DNA of 64,000 nucleotides from Bin95 sp965220855 (GTDB taxonomy: Bacteria; Pseudomonadota; Alphaproteobacteria; Bin95). The translations under genes and the position numbers were made by a program. Each line of letters starts with the position of its first letter. The stretch's first letter is position 1. Shown in pieces: positions 30,974 through 39,254 of the stretch. The stretch covers positions 2,728,001-2,792,000 of the forward strand of contig CBDCQY010000001.1 in NCBI GenBank assembly GCA_965220855.1, in the 5' to 3' direction. The notes beneath the pieces were generated by a model. That model was not told where the DNA came from. It ran no database searches and was given only the letters and a program-made list of their open reading frames with translations.

Positions 30974-32167
30974 ATGACTGCGGCCCTCGACGGCGTGCGC
31001 GTGATCGACATGACCCACAATCAGGCGGGCCCCGCCTGCACCCAGATGCTGGCCTGGCTCGGCGCCGAGGTCATCAAGCTGGAGGAGCCGAAAAGGGGCG
31101 AGGCCGCCCGGCGCGCCATGCGCGACATCGAAGGCCAGGACGGGCTGTTCTTCCTGGTGCTGAACGCCAACAAGCGAAGCCTCACCCTCGACCTCAAGAC
31201 CGAAGACGGCAAGGCGCTGTTCCGCAAGCTGATCGCCGAAGCCGACATGCTGGTCGAGAATTTCTCGCCGGGCGCGCTCGACCGGCTGGGCCTCGGCTAC
31301 GAGGCGCTGGCAAAGATCAATCCGCGCCTGATCTACGGCTCCATCAAGGGCTTCGGCAGTTCGGGACCCTATGCGGACTACAAGGCCTTCGAGCCGATCG
31401 CCCAGGCGATGGGCGGCGCGATGAGCGTCACCGGCTTTCCCGACAACCCGCCAACCTATATCTGGCCGGCGATCGGCGATTCGGGGACGGGCATGCATCT
31501 CGCCATCGGCCTGCTGGCCGCGCTGCAGCAGCGCCACGCCACGGGCAAGGGCCAGATGGTCGAGGTCTCCATGCAGGAGGCGGTGGTGAACCTGTTGCGC
31601 GTCAGCCTGCGCGACCATCAGCGCCAGGGCATGGTGCAGCCCCGGCGCGGCAACCAGCTGGGCCAGACCGTGCCCGGCTCCACCTACGCCTGCGCGCCGG
31701 GCGGGCCGAACGACCATGTCTATATCTTCTGCCAGCCGCAAATGTATGCGGGCTTCCGGCGCGCGGTCGATCTGCCGGAGCTGGACGATCCGCGCTTCGC
31801 CACGCCGGAGGGCCGCTGGGAGCATCGCGAGGCGTTCGACGCCTTGCTGGAGAGTTGGACGCGCCGGCGCACCAAGCATGAGGTCATGCGCCTGCTGGCC
31901 GCCGAGGGCGTGCCCTGCGGGGCCTGCCAGGACACGGGCGAGGTGCTGGCCGACCCCCATCTGCTGGAGCGCGGCATGATCGTCGAGGTCGATTATCCGG
32001 GACGCGGGGCCTACCGGACGGTCGGCTGCCCGGTGCGGCTCTCCGACTCGCCCGTCTCCGTGACGCGCCCGCCGCAGCTGGGCGAACACAGCGCGGCCGT
32101 GCTGGGAGACTATTGCGGCGTCGATGCCGAAGAGGCGGAACGCCTCGCCGCCGCCGGGGTGATCTGA
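30974..32167 (+). CDS. CaiB/BaiF family (class III) CoA transferase, formyl-CoA transferase-like
   Basis: The 397-residue protein opens GVRVIDMTHNQAGPACTQML and contains IYGSIKGFGSSGPY. The catalytic Asp169 lies in AIGDSGTGMHLAIGLLAAL, at the same number and in the same phrase as in Oxalobacter formyl-CoA:oxalate CoA transferase. Class III transferases move CoA between acids through an aspartyl-CoA thioester. No oxalyl-CoA decarboxylase gene is in the window, so the true substrate remains open. The start is ATG 30974 with GGGAG about 10 bp upstream. Confidence 0.9.
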   Translation: MTAALDGVRVIDMTHNQAGPACTQMLAWLGAEVIKLEEPKRGEAARRAMRDIEGQDGLFFLVLNANKRSLTLDLKTEDGKALFRKLIAEADMLVENFSPGALDRLGLGYEALAKINPRLIYGSIKGFGSSGPYADYKAFEPIAQAMGGAMSVTGFPDNPPTYIWPAIGDSGTGMHLAIGLLAALQQRHATGKGQMVEVSMQEAVVNLLRVSLRDHQRQGMVQPRRGNQLGQTVPGSTYACAPGGPNDHVYIFCQPQMYAGFRRAVDLPELDDPRFATPEGRWEHREAFDALLESWTRRRTKHEVMRLLAAEGVPCGACQDTGEVLADPHLLERGMIVEVDYPGRGAYRTVGCPVRLSDSPVSVTRPPQLGEHSAAVLGDYCGVDAEEAERLAAAGVI

Positions 32168-32190
32168 AACTCCGGGGGGCGGGCGGCCCC

Positions 32191-33069
32191 TCAGGCCATG
32201 CCGGCCTCGACGCGCGGGTCGGCCTCGGCGCGGTCTTCGGCGGCCCGGGCGAGCGCGGGATCGGGGTCGCGCGGCAGCACGATCATCACGCGGACGATCT
32301 GGTCGCCGCGCTTGCCGGTGGCGGGGTCGGGCGCGCCCTTGCCCTTGAGGCGCAGCCGGGCCCCGGAACTCGTCATCGGGCGGATGCGCACCGTCACCGG
32401 CCCGTCCACGGTCGGCGCGCGCACCCGCGCGCCCTTCACCGCCTCGGCGAGCGAGACCGGCAGATCGACCAGGATGGTGTCGCCCTCGCAGCGGAACCAG
32501 GGATGCTCCTCGACCGCGACCTCGACCTCGGCGTCGCCCGGCGGCCCGCCGCCGCGCCCGGCCCGGCCCTGTCCGGCGAGGCGGAGCCGCGCGCCGGACC
32601 GGGTTCCGGGCGGCACGCGCAAGGCCACGCTTCGCCCCGACTCCAGCGTGAGCCGCACCTCGCCGCCCAGCACCGCATCCCGGAACGGCACCTGCACCCG
32701 ATAGGCGGTGTTCGCCCCTTGCCGCGCGCGCGAGCCGAAGCCGGAGAAGATGTCGCCGAAAATCTCGCTCGGGTCGAAGCCGCCGGCCTGGCGGGAGAAG
32801 CCGCCGCCGGAGCCGGAAAAGCCGCCGAAGCCGAACGGCGCGCGCTCGCGGCCCTGCTCGTCGATCTCGCCCCGGTCGTAGCGGGCGCGCTTCTCCGCGT
32901 CGCCCAGCAGCGCCCAGGCGGCGGCGGCCTCCTTGAAGCGGGCTTCGGCCTGCTTGTCGCCGGGATTGCGGTCCGGATGCTGCTCCTTGACGATGCGCCG
33001 CCAGGCGCGCTTCAGCGTCTTTTCATCCGCATCGCGCGCGCAGCCGAGAACCGCATAGGGGTCGCGCAT
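32191..33069 (-). CDS. DnaJ C-terminal domain protein (CbpA-like J-domain co-chaperone)
   Basis: This 292-residue co-chaperone has an N-terminal J domain (DPYAVLGCARDADEKTLKRA, HPD at residues 31-33), a Gly/Phe-rich linker with FGFGGFSGSGGGFSR, and two C-terminal substrate-binding beta domains. There is no Cys zinc-finger, so it is of the type II/CbpA class. It should stimulate DnaK ATPase on client proteins. ATG 33069 was chosen because it begins the J domain. The lipoprotein gene ends 13 bp upstream on the same strand. Confidence 0.92.
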   Translation of the reverse strand: MRDPYAVLGCARDADEKTLKRAWRRIVKEQHPDRNPGDKQAEARFKEAAAAWALLGDAEKRARYDRGEIDEQGRERAPFGFGGFSGSGGGFSRQAGGFDPSEIFGDIFSGFGSRARQGANTAYRVQVPFRDAVLGGEVRLTLESGRSVALRVPPGTRSGARLRLAGQGRAGRGGGPPGDAEVEVAVEEHPWFRCEGDTILVDLPVSLAEAVKGARVRAPTVDGPVTVRIRPMTSSGARLRLKGKGAPDPATGKRGDQIVRVMIVLPRDPDPALARAAEDRAEADPRVEAGMA

Positions 33070-33082
33070 CGGCCCGCCCGGT

Positions 33083-33550
33083 TCAGGAAACGATCTGCCA
33101 GCTGCCGTCGGGCTGCCGGCAGGCGGTGCCGTAGGCCGTTTCTTCCTTGCCGCCGATGGTGACGCCGGTCTGATATTCGCGGCAATAATTGCCGGCCGGC
33201 TCCCGCCAGGTCTTGGTCGGCACCACCCAGCCGGAATTGCCGCTGTCGGGATTGCTCCACTCGGCCGGCTGGCCGGTCTTGTGGCTCTCCAGCGCGTTCT
33301 GCGCGGCATGTTCGGCGGCGAGGCGGTCGGCCTCGTCCAGCGATCGGCCGATTTCGTTGCCGAGCACGGCGCCGAACAGCGCGCCGGCGGCGATCGCCAC
33401 ATGGCGTCCGCTGCCGCGGCCGATCTGCGAGCCCGCGACCGCGCCGCCGATGCCGCCCAGCAGGGTGCCGAGGGAGCGTTTCGGGCCGTGGTCCTTGGCG
33501 CAGGCGGCCAGCAGCAGGGCGGCTGCCAGCACGGGGAGGAGGCGCGTCAT
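33083..33550 (-). CDS. Glycine-zipper lipoprotein (17-kDa surface antigen-like)
   Basis: The 155-residue precursor has a lipoprotein signal peptide with LLAAC (Cys17) and a glycine-zipper hydrophobic region (LLGGIGGAVAGSQIGRGSGR followed by a second GxxxG-like stretch). A C-terminal domain follows with CREYQTGVTIGGKEETAYGT and ending RQPDGSWQIVS, the signature of Rickettsia 17-kDa antigen/RT0821-type outer-membrane lipoproteins. The role is structural or unknown. ATG 33550 has an AAAGGA site. It is divergent from pdxH with a 121-bp spacer. Confidence 0.88.
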   Translation of the reverse strand: MTRLLPVLAAALLLAACAKDHGPKRSLGTLLGGIGGAVAGSQIGRGSGRHVAIAAGALFGAVLGNEIGRSLDEADRLAAEHAAQNALESHKTGQPAEWSNPDSGNSGWVVPTKTWREPAGNYCREYQTGVTIGGKEETAYGTACRQPDGSWQIVS

Positions 33551-33671
33551 GGGGGCGGTCCTTTCTCCGGGCGCGCCAGGCGTCGCGCTTGCGTCCGCCG
33601 CGCCCCGGCCTATTCTGTCGATCCAGCCTCCAATAAGGTTGTTCGCAGGCGATTCGTCAAGGGAGGAAGCG

Positions 33672-34265
33672 GTGACGCCGGACGATATCGGGGCGGATCC
33701 GGTGGCGGCGATCGGGCGCTGGATCGAGGCTGCGGAAGCCTGCGAGCCGGCGGACGCCAACGCCGCCGCGCTCGCCACGGTGGGCGCGGACGGCCAGCCC
33801 TCCTGCCGCATCGTGCTGGTCAAGCAGGTCGGGCCCGAGGGACTCGTCTTCTACACCAACTATGAGAGCCGCAAGGGCCGCGAGCTGGCCGCCCGCCCGC
33901 TGGCGGCGCTCACCTTCCACTGGCGCGTGCTGGACCGGCAATTGCGCGTCGAGGGCCCGGTCGAGCGGGCCGAAGACGCCCTCTCCGACGCCTATTTCGC
34001 CAGCCGCGAGCGCGGCAGCCGCATCGGCGCCTGGGCCTCGCGGCAGTCGGAGCCGGTGGCCGACCGGCCGGCCCTGGAGGCGCGGGTCGCGGAAATCGAG
34101 GCCCGATTCGGCGAGGCCGACATTCCGCGCCCGCTGTTCTGGGGCGGCTACCGCCTCCGCCCGACGCGCATCGAGTTCTGGAGCCGGGGGGAGCACCGCC
34201 TGCACGACCGGCTGGTCTGTCGGGCCGACGCCGGCGGCTGGACCCGGGAGCGTTTGCAGCCATGA
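33672..34265 (+). CDS. pdxH: Pyridoxamine 5'-phosphate oxidase
   Basis: The 197-residue FMN enzyme contains SCRIVLVKQVGPEGLVFYTN, YESRKGRELAARPLAALTFH and the C-terminal RIEFWSRGEHRLHDRLVC, all hallmark segments for FMN and PLP binding. It makes pyridoxal 5'-phosphate from PNP/PMP. The likely start is the GTG at 33672, 6 bp after a GGGAGG site. Its stop overlaps the ATG of the following PhyH gene, so the two are translationally coupled. This is not a usual pdxH neighbour. Confidence 0.95.
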   Translation: MTPDDIGADPVAAIGRWIEAAEACEPADANAAALATVGADGQPSCRIVLVKQVGPEGLVFYTNYESRKGRELAARPLAALTFHWRVLDRQLRVEGPVERAEDALSDAYFASRERGSRIGAWASRQSEPVADRPALEARVAEIEARFGEADIPRPLFWGGYRLRPTRIEFWSRGEHRLHDRLVCRADAGGWTRERLQP

Positions 34266-35095
34266 TCTCCGCCCGCGACCTGGACGACTATCGCCAGCTC
34301 GGCTTCATCCGCCCGCAGCCGCTGCTGAGCGCAGAGGAGGCCGAGCGCTATCGCCGGGCCTGCGAAGCCTCCTGCATCCGGGAGCGCCATGACAGCGGCC
34401 GGCGCCAGGCCGACAACCGCGTCAAGCCCTATCTCTTGTTCCCCTGGGCGGCGGAGCTGGTGCGCCATCCGGCCCTGCTCGACCGCATCGAGGCCGTCAT
34501 CGGCCCCGACATCCTGGTCTTCCACACCACCGTGTGGATCAAGGAGGCCGAAACGCCCGCCTTCACGCCCTGGCATCAGGACGCCACCTATTTCGGCCTG
34601 GAGCCGTTCGAGCACATCACCGCCTGGATCGCGCTCACCCCCTCCACCCGCGAGATGGGCTGCGTCCGGGTGCTGCCCGGCTCGCATCGCGAGGGCCAGC
34701 TGCAGCATCGCGACCGCGCCGACCCGCGCGTCATGCTCTCGCGCGGCCAGACGGCGGCGCGCGACATCGACGAGGCGGCGGCGGTGGACCTCGAAATGGC
34801 GCCGGGCGAGGTCTCCTTCCACCACACGCTCGCGCTCCACCGCTCCGGCCCCAACCGCTCGCGCCGGCGGCGCATCGGGATCGGCGTCAGCTACATCCCG
34901 GCCCATGTCCGCCATGTCTCGCCGGTGCGCCTCACCGCGTCGCTGGTGCGCGGGCGGGACCGCCACGGCCATTTCGACCCCGAGCCGCGCCCGGAGGCGG
35001 ACGGCGCGCCGGCGGCGCTCGCCGCCCATGCCGACAGCCTCGCCCGCTACTGGCGCGCCTCGGAGAGCATCCCGGAAATGCAGGGCATTCACTGA
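34262..35095 (+). CDS. Phytanoyl-CoA dioxygenase family protein (paralog 2)
   Basis: This 277-residue Fe(II)/2-oxoglutarate oxygenase has the PhyH N-terminal DLDDYRQLGFIRPQPLLSAE, iron ligands in TPWHQDATYF (His105, Asp107), CVRVLPGSHREG, and the distal His193 in HHTLALHRSGPNRSRRRRIG, with the Arg run offering the 2-oxoglutarate anchor. It is more typical of secondary-metabolite or ectoine-hydroxylase-like PhyH proteins than of the 10.3-kb paralog. It overlaps pdxH by 4 bp and precedes the sulfite dehydrogenase by 67 bp. Confidence 0.88.
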   Translation: MISARDLDDYRQLGFIRPQPLLSAEEAERYRRACEASCIRERHDSGRRQADNRVKPYLLFPWAAELVRHPALLDRIEAVIGPDILVFHTTVWIKEAETPAFTPWHQDATYFGLEPFEHITAWIALTPSTREMGCVRVLPGSHREGQLQHRDRADPRVMLSRGQTAARDIDEAAAVDLEMAPGEVSFHHTLALHRSGPNRSRRRRIGIGVSYIPAHVRHVSPVRLTASLVRGRDRHGHFDPEPRPEADGAPAALAAHADSLARYWRASESIPEMQGIH

Positions 35096-35162
35096 CGGTT
35101 TGCCATCTGCGGCAGACCGCCGCATACAGGGACAGAGAAGCCTAAGAGCCAGGGAGGACGAC

Positions 35163-36458
35163 ATGCCGAGAGACAAGGAAGAGACCCGGGGGCTGCACGC
35201 CTTCTTCGCCGCAGAGCCGGACGAGGCGCGCCGGCAGTTCTTCGACGAGCGGCCGGGCGTGAGCCGGCGCGGCTTCTTCGCAGGAGCCGGGGCGGTGGCG
35301 GCCGGCGGGCTGCTCGGCATGGCGGTGCCCTTCTACGCCAACATGCCGCGCGGCCTGGTTCCGGCGGCCTTCGCTTCCGAGGATGTGCTGGTCGGCAAGG
35401 ACGGGCTGACGCTCCTGAACGACCGGCCGATCAACGCCGAGACGCCGCCGCATCTGCTCGACGACGCCATCACCCCCACCAGCCGCCATTTCATCCGCAA
35501 TAACGGCCTGCCGCCGGAGGACGCCGACGCCGCAAGCTGGACGCTCGCCATAGACGGGCTGGTCTCCGACCCGATGACCTTCACCATCGAGCGGCTACGG
35601 AACGAGTTCGAGGTGGTGACCATGGCGCTCGCGCTCGAATGCGGCGGCAATGGGCGGTCCTTCTTCGACCCGCCGGCCAAGGGCAACCAGTGGACCTTGG
35701 GCGCGGTCGGCTGCGCGGAGTGGACCGGGGTCCGCCTCGCCGACGTGCTCCGCAAGGCCGGCCCGGCCGAGAGCGTCGTCTATACCGCCCATTACGGCGC
35801 CGACACGCATCTTTCCGGCAAGCCCGGCAAGCTGCCGATCTCGCGCGGCGTGCCGATCGCCAAGGCGATGACGGAGAATGTGCTGATCGCGTTTGCCATG
35901 AATGGCGGGCCGCTGCACCGGCAGAACGGCGCGCCGCTGCGCCTGGTGGTGCCCGGCTGGCCCGGCTCCTGCTCGCAGAAATGGCTGACGCGCATCGAGC
36001 TGCGCGACCGGGTGCATGACGGGCCGAAGATGACCGGGACCTCCTACCGCGTGCCGCGCTATCCGGTCGCGCCCGGCGACAAGGTGCCGAAGGAGGATTT
36101 CGACATCATCGAGCGCATGCCGGTCAAGTCGCTGATCACCGCGCCCGAGACCGGCAGCGCCCAGGGCCGGGAGCTGGAGGTGCGCGGCCACGCCTGGTCC
36201 GGCGACCGGACCGTGCGGGCGGTCGATCTCTCGATCGATTTCGGCGCGAGCTGGATGGCCGCCGAGCTCGACCCGCCGGTCAATGAGGGCGCCTGGCAGA
36301 ACTGGCGCCGGCGCGTGGCCTTCCCCGAGGCCGGCTATTACGAGGTCTGGGCGAGGGCGACCGACGGCGCCGGCGAGATGCAGCCCTTCGCCATCGACTG
36401 GAACCCGAAGGGCTATCTCAACAACACGATGCACCGGGTGGCGCTGCGCATCGCCTGA
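35163..36458 (+). CDS. Molybdopterin-dependent sulfite dehydrogenase, catalytic subunit (SorA/SoxC-like)
   Basis: The 431-residue precursor has an N-terminal cytoplasmic lead of about 33 residues and then a Tat motif SRRGFFAGAG. The Moco domain has ALALECGGNGRSFF, where Cys160 is the molybdenum ligand, and a C-terminal dimerisation domain with RELEVRGHAWSGDRTVRAVD follows. It oxidises sulfite to sulfate in the periplasm. ATG 35163 follows GGGAGGACG. The diheme cytochrome gene 14 bp downstream is the likely electron acceptor, which favours a SorAB-type pair over SoxCD. Confidence 0.9.
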   Translation: MPRDKEETRGLHAFFAAEPDEARRQFFDERPGVSRRGFFAGAGAVAAGGLLGMAVPFYANMPRGLVPAAFASEDVLVGKDGLTLLNDRPINAETPPHLLDDAITPTSRHFIRNNGLPPEDADAASWTLAIDGLVSDPMTFTIERLRNEFEVVTMALALECGGNGRSFFDPPAKGNQWTLGAVGCAEWTGVRLADVLRKAGPAESVVYTAHYGADTHLSGKPGKLPISRGVPIAKAMTENVLIAFAMNGGPLHRQNGAPLRLVVPGWPGSCSQKWLTRIELRDRVHDGPKMTGTSYRVPRYPVAPGDKVPKEDFDIIERMPVKSLITAPETGSAQGRELEVRGHAWSGDRTVRAVDLSIDFGASWMAAELDPPVNEGAWQNWRRRVAFPEAGYYEVWARATDGAGEMQPFAIDWNPKGYLNNTMHRVALRIA

Positions 36459-36472
36459 ACGGAGGCTGCCCG

Positions 36473-37186
36473 ATGCCGGTTGCGGCGCTTTGGGCGGCGC
36501 TGCTGCTGCTTCTCGCGGGCGCGGGCGCGCCTGCGGGGGCGGCGGCGCTGGAGGCGCGCCTCGCCGCCGCCGATCCCGCGCGCGGCGAGCGGGTGTTTCG
36601 CAAATGCGCCGCCTGCCACAGCGCCGAGCCGGAGGGGCGGAGGCGCGTCGGGCCGGGCCTCTGGGGCGTGGTGGACGGGCCGGTGGCGGCGCGCGAGGGC
36701 TTTCGCTATTCCAGGGCGATGCGCGCCTTCGGCGGGCGCTGGACGCCGGAGCGCCTCGACGCCTATCTCGCCCGGCCGCGCGCGGTGGTGCGCGGCGGCT
36801 CGATGCAGTTCGCCGGCCTGAAGCGCGAGCGCGACCGCGCCGACCTGATCGCCTGGCTGGCGCTGAAGAGCGATGCGCCCCGGCGTTTCGGCCCCGGTCC
36901 GGCCGCCGCGCCGGCGGCGGAGTCGGATGCGGCGGCGGAGGCGGACGATCTCGGCCTGATGGTGGCCGGCGCGGGCGCGCTCGAGACGCATGGCGCCTGC
37001 ACGCCCTGCCATTCGGAGCGCATCGTCATCCAGCAGGGCCTGACGCGCGCGCAATGGGACGAAACGCTGGACTGGATGGTGGAGGAGCATGACATGGACG
37101 AGATCGTCGGCCGGCAGCGCGCGATCATTCTGGACTATCTGGCCCGGCATTACGGCCCCGACCGGCCGAACTTCCCGCGCCGATGA
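36473..37186 (+). CDS. Diheme c-type cytochrome, probable sulfite dehydrogenase electron acceptor (SorB-like)
   Basis: The 237-residue precursor has a signal peptide (cleavage near residue 24) and two heme sites. CAACH at 45-49 lies in a class I cytochrome c fold with probable Met111 ligand. CTPCH at 176-180 lies in a short domain reading ETHGACTPCHSERIVIQQGL, similar to SorB-type subunits. An Ala/Glu-rich linker joins them. The usual SorB is a monoheme protein, so this looks like a fusion that adds a second electron-relay domain. It follows the Moco gene directly and overlaps the next gene by 4 bp. Confidence 0.88.
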   Translation: MPVAALWAALLLLLAGAGAPAGAAALEARLAAADPARGERVFRKCAACHSAEPEGRRRVGPGLWGVVDGPVAAREGFRYSRAMRAFGGRWTPERLDAYLARPRAVVRGGSMQFAGLKRERDRADLIAWLALKSDAPRRFGPGPAAAPAAESDAAAEADDLGLMVAGAGALETHGACTPCHSERIVIQQGLTRAQWDETLDWMVEEHDMDEIVGRQRAIILDYLARHYGPDRPNFPRR

Positions 37187-38271
37187 GGATCGTCGCGCCC
37201 GAGGCGCTGGAGCGCCAGATCCGGGCGGTGCTCGCCGCCTGGGGAACGCCGCCGGAAGCGGCGGAGACCACCGCCCGGCTCATGCTGGAAGCCGACCTGG
37301 CCGGCATCGACAGCCATGGCGCCGGCATGTTGTCGACCTATGACGAGCGCCGCCTGGACGGGCGCATCGATCCCCGCGCGGAACTGCGCACCCTGCTCGA
37401 CGGCCCGGTGCTCACCCTGGTGGACGCCGGCCACGGCCTCGGCCATCCGGCGGGGCGCTTCGCCATGGAGCGGGCCTGCGACAAGGCGGCCCTTCTCGGG
37501 CTCGGGGTCTCGGCGGTGGCGCATTCCAACCATTTCGGGGCCGCCGGCGTCTATGCCGCGATCGCCGCCCGGCGGGGCCTGGTCGGCTTCGCCTGCACCG
37601 GGACCAGCCAGCGGGCGGTGACGCCGACCGGCGGCCGGGAGCCGCGCTTCTCCACCAACCCGATCGCCTTTGCCGCCATGCCGGGCGGGGGCGAGCCTTT
37701 CCTGCTCGACATGGCGACCAGTACGGTCGCGGTCGGCAAGCTCAATGTCGCGCGCCGCGCCGGCAAGCCCTTGCCGGAGGGCTGGGCGGTCGGCCCCGAC
37801 GGCGCGCCGGAGCGCGATGCGGCCGCCGCCTTCAACGCCCGGCCGCGGCGGCTCACGCCGCTCGGCGGCAGCCGCACACTCGGCAGCCACAAGGGCTACG
37901 GGCTGGCGGTGATGGTGGAGATTCTGGCGAGCCTGCTCCCCGGCGGCCATGTCGGCGGGTTCGATCTCGCCACCGGCGAGCCGGGCCGCCTGCTGGAGAT
38001 CGGGCATTTCTTCCTGGCGCTCGACCCGGCCTTCTTTAACCCCGGTTTCGCCGCCGATCTGGCCCGCCTGATGGACGAGCTGCGCGCCAGCCCGCCGGCC
38101 GACCCCGTCCGCCCGGTGCTCGCGCCGGGCGATCCCGAGCATGAGGAGCGCCGCCGGCGGTCGGTCGAGGGCATCCCGATGACCGAGACGCTGTTCGAGG
38201 AGCTCCGCGCCGTCGCCGGGCGCGCGGGCGCGCCCTTCCTGCTGGAGGGAGAATGCCGCGCCGCCTGCTGA
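37183..38271 (+). CDS. Ldh2-type malate/lactate/sulfolactate dehydrogenase family protein (paralog 2)
   Basis: This 362-residue enzyme is a clear paralog of the one at 27502, with DLAGIDSHGAGMLSTYDERR, HSNHFGAAGVYA, STNPIAFAAMP, FLLDMATSTVAVGKL and GSHKGYGLAVMVEIL. It oxidises a 2-hydroxy acid with NAD(P). Because it overlaps the cytochrome gene (ATGA) beside a sulfite dehydrogenase and a TTT transporter, an (R)-sulfolactate dehydrogenase (ComC-like) role is a reasonable hypothesis. Malate or lactate cannot be excluded from the sequence. Confidence 0.9.
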   Translation: MRIVAPEALERQIRAVLAAWGTPPEAAETTARLMLEADLAGIDSHGAGMLSTYDERRLDGRIDPRAELRTLLDGPVLTLVDAGHGLGHPAGRFAMERACDKAALLGLGVSAVAHSNHFGAAGVYAAIAARRGLVGFACTGTSQRAVTPTGGREPRFSTNPIAFAAMPGGGEPFLLDMATSTVAVGKLNVARRAGKPLPEGWAVGPDGAPERDAAAAFNARPRRLTPLGGSRTLGSHKGYGLAVMVEILASLLPGGHVGGFDLATGEPGRLLEIGHFFLALDPAFFNPGFAADLARLMDELRASPPADPVRPVLAPGDPEHEERRRRSVEGIPMTETLFEELRAVAGRAGAPFLLEGECRAAC

Positions 38272-38717
38272 TCGTGGCGCATGCGCCCTCGCCCAACACC
38301 GAGCGGCTGCGCGAGGCGGCGCTGGCTGGCGCGCGCCATCCCGAGATCGAGGGCGTGGAGACGCTGGCGCTCGGCCCCTTCGAGGCGACGCCGGAGCATG
38401 TGCTGGCGGCGGATGCGCTGCTGCTCGGGACGAGCGAGAATCTGGGCTATATGAGCGGCGCGCTGAAGGACTTCTTCGACCGCATCTACTATCCCTGCCT
38501 GGAGGAGACCGAGGGCCGGGCGTTCGGCTTCTATATCCGCGCCGGCCATGACGGCACCGGCGCGCGCCGCGCCATCGAAACCGTCGCCACCGGCCTCCGC
38601 TGGCGCCCCGTCGCCGCCCCCGTGATCTGCCGAGGCGAATGGCGCGACGACTTCCCGCAAGCCTGCCACGAACTCGGCATGACCCTCGCCGCCGGCCTGG
38701 AGGCGGGGGTGTTTTGA
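38253..38717 (+). CDS. Flavodoxin-like FMN-dependent oxidoreductase family protein
   Basis: The 154-residue protein has the flavodoxin fold pattern: LLIVAHAPSPNTERLREAAL (FMN phosphate loop region), ADALLLGTSENLGYMSGALK (second FMN loop), and FGFYIRAGHDGTGARRAIET (third). It resembles small NADPH-dependent FMN reductases. It overlaps the end of the dehydrogenase gene by 19 bp and has GGAGGGAGA just before its ATG, so it is probably expressed with that operon. It might supply reduced flavin or quinone reduction; the substrate is unknown. Confidence 0.8.
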   Translation: MPRRLLIVAHAPSPNTERLREAALAGARHPEIEGVETLALGPFEATPEHVLAADALLLGTSENLGYMSGALKDFFDRIYYPCLEETEGRAFGFYIRAGHDGTGARRAIETVATGLRWRPVAAPVICRGEWRDDFPQACHELGMTLAAGLEAGVF

Positions 38718-38721
38718 GGGT

Positions 38722-38749
38722 GGTCTGTCGAGCAGACCGCCTCTCGACA
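38722..38749 (+). other. Two mutually exclusive hairpins in the tct leader
   Basis: Downstream of the flavodoxin-like gene GGTCTG (38722-38727) can pair with CAGACC (38733-38738) across a 5-nt loop. TGTCGAG (38726-38732) can instead pair with CTCGACA (38743-38749). The two cannot form together. No T-run follows, so a simple terminator is unlikely; it may be mRNA processing structure or chance. Confidence 0.3.
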
Positions 38750-38801
38750 GGCCGTCCGGCGGCTCGCTATCGTTGCCTGTCGCGGTTCTGTGGGGGGAGA
38801 G

Positions 38802-39248
38802 GTGGCTAAATCGGACATGATTGCCGGCGTCGTGCTGCTGGTCTTCGGGCTGGCGATGCTGGTCCTGGTCATTCCGGCCGAGACCTCCGAGGGCGGCGAC
38901 GCCAGCATTTCGCCGGCGCTGCTGCCGCAGATCTGCGCCACCGGCATCGCCGGGCTCGCCCTGCTGCTGACCTTGCGCGCCGCCGGGCGGCTGCGGCGCG
39001 GGCAGGCGGCGGGCCAGTCCGTGCCGGCGAGCGAATGGCGCTCGGCGCTCGCCGTGCTGCTGGCCGTTGCGGGCGCGATCGCGATCTTCGTGCTGGTCTC
39101 GCCGGCCGTGGCGGCGGGCCTGCTGGTCGCGGGCCTCATGCTCTATATGGGCGAGCGGCGGCTCTGGCTGCTGGCCGGCGTTCCGGCGACGCTGCTGATC
39201 GGCGCCTGGCTGCTCTTCTATCGCGTGCTCGGCACGGCGATCGGCTGA
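38802..39248 (+). CDS. tctB: Tripartite tricarboxylate transporter small membrane subunit TctB
   Basis: This 148-residue protein has four predicted membrane helices (DMIAGVVLLVFGLAMLVLVI, then segments near residues 45-60, 80-105 and 110-145), the TctB layout. TctB is the small integral membrane subunit of TTT carboxylate importers. Start choice is uncertain: GTG 38802 directly after a GGGGGGAGAG tract, GTG 38790 or ATG 38817 are all possible. The gene order tctB-tctA-tctC is unusual only in that the binding protein is last. Confidence 0.85.
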   Translation: MAKSDMIAGVVLLVFGLAMLVLVIPAETSEGGDASISPALLPQICATGIAGLALLLTLRAAGRLRRGQAAGQSVPASEWRSALAVLLAVAGAIAIFVLVSPAVAAGLLVAGLMLYMGERRLWLLAGVPATLLIGAWLLFYRVLGTAIG

Positions 39249-39254
39249 ACGGCG

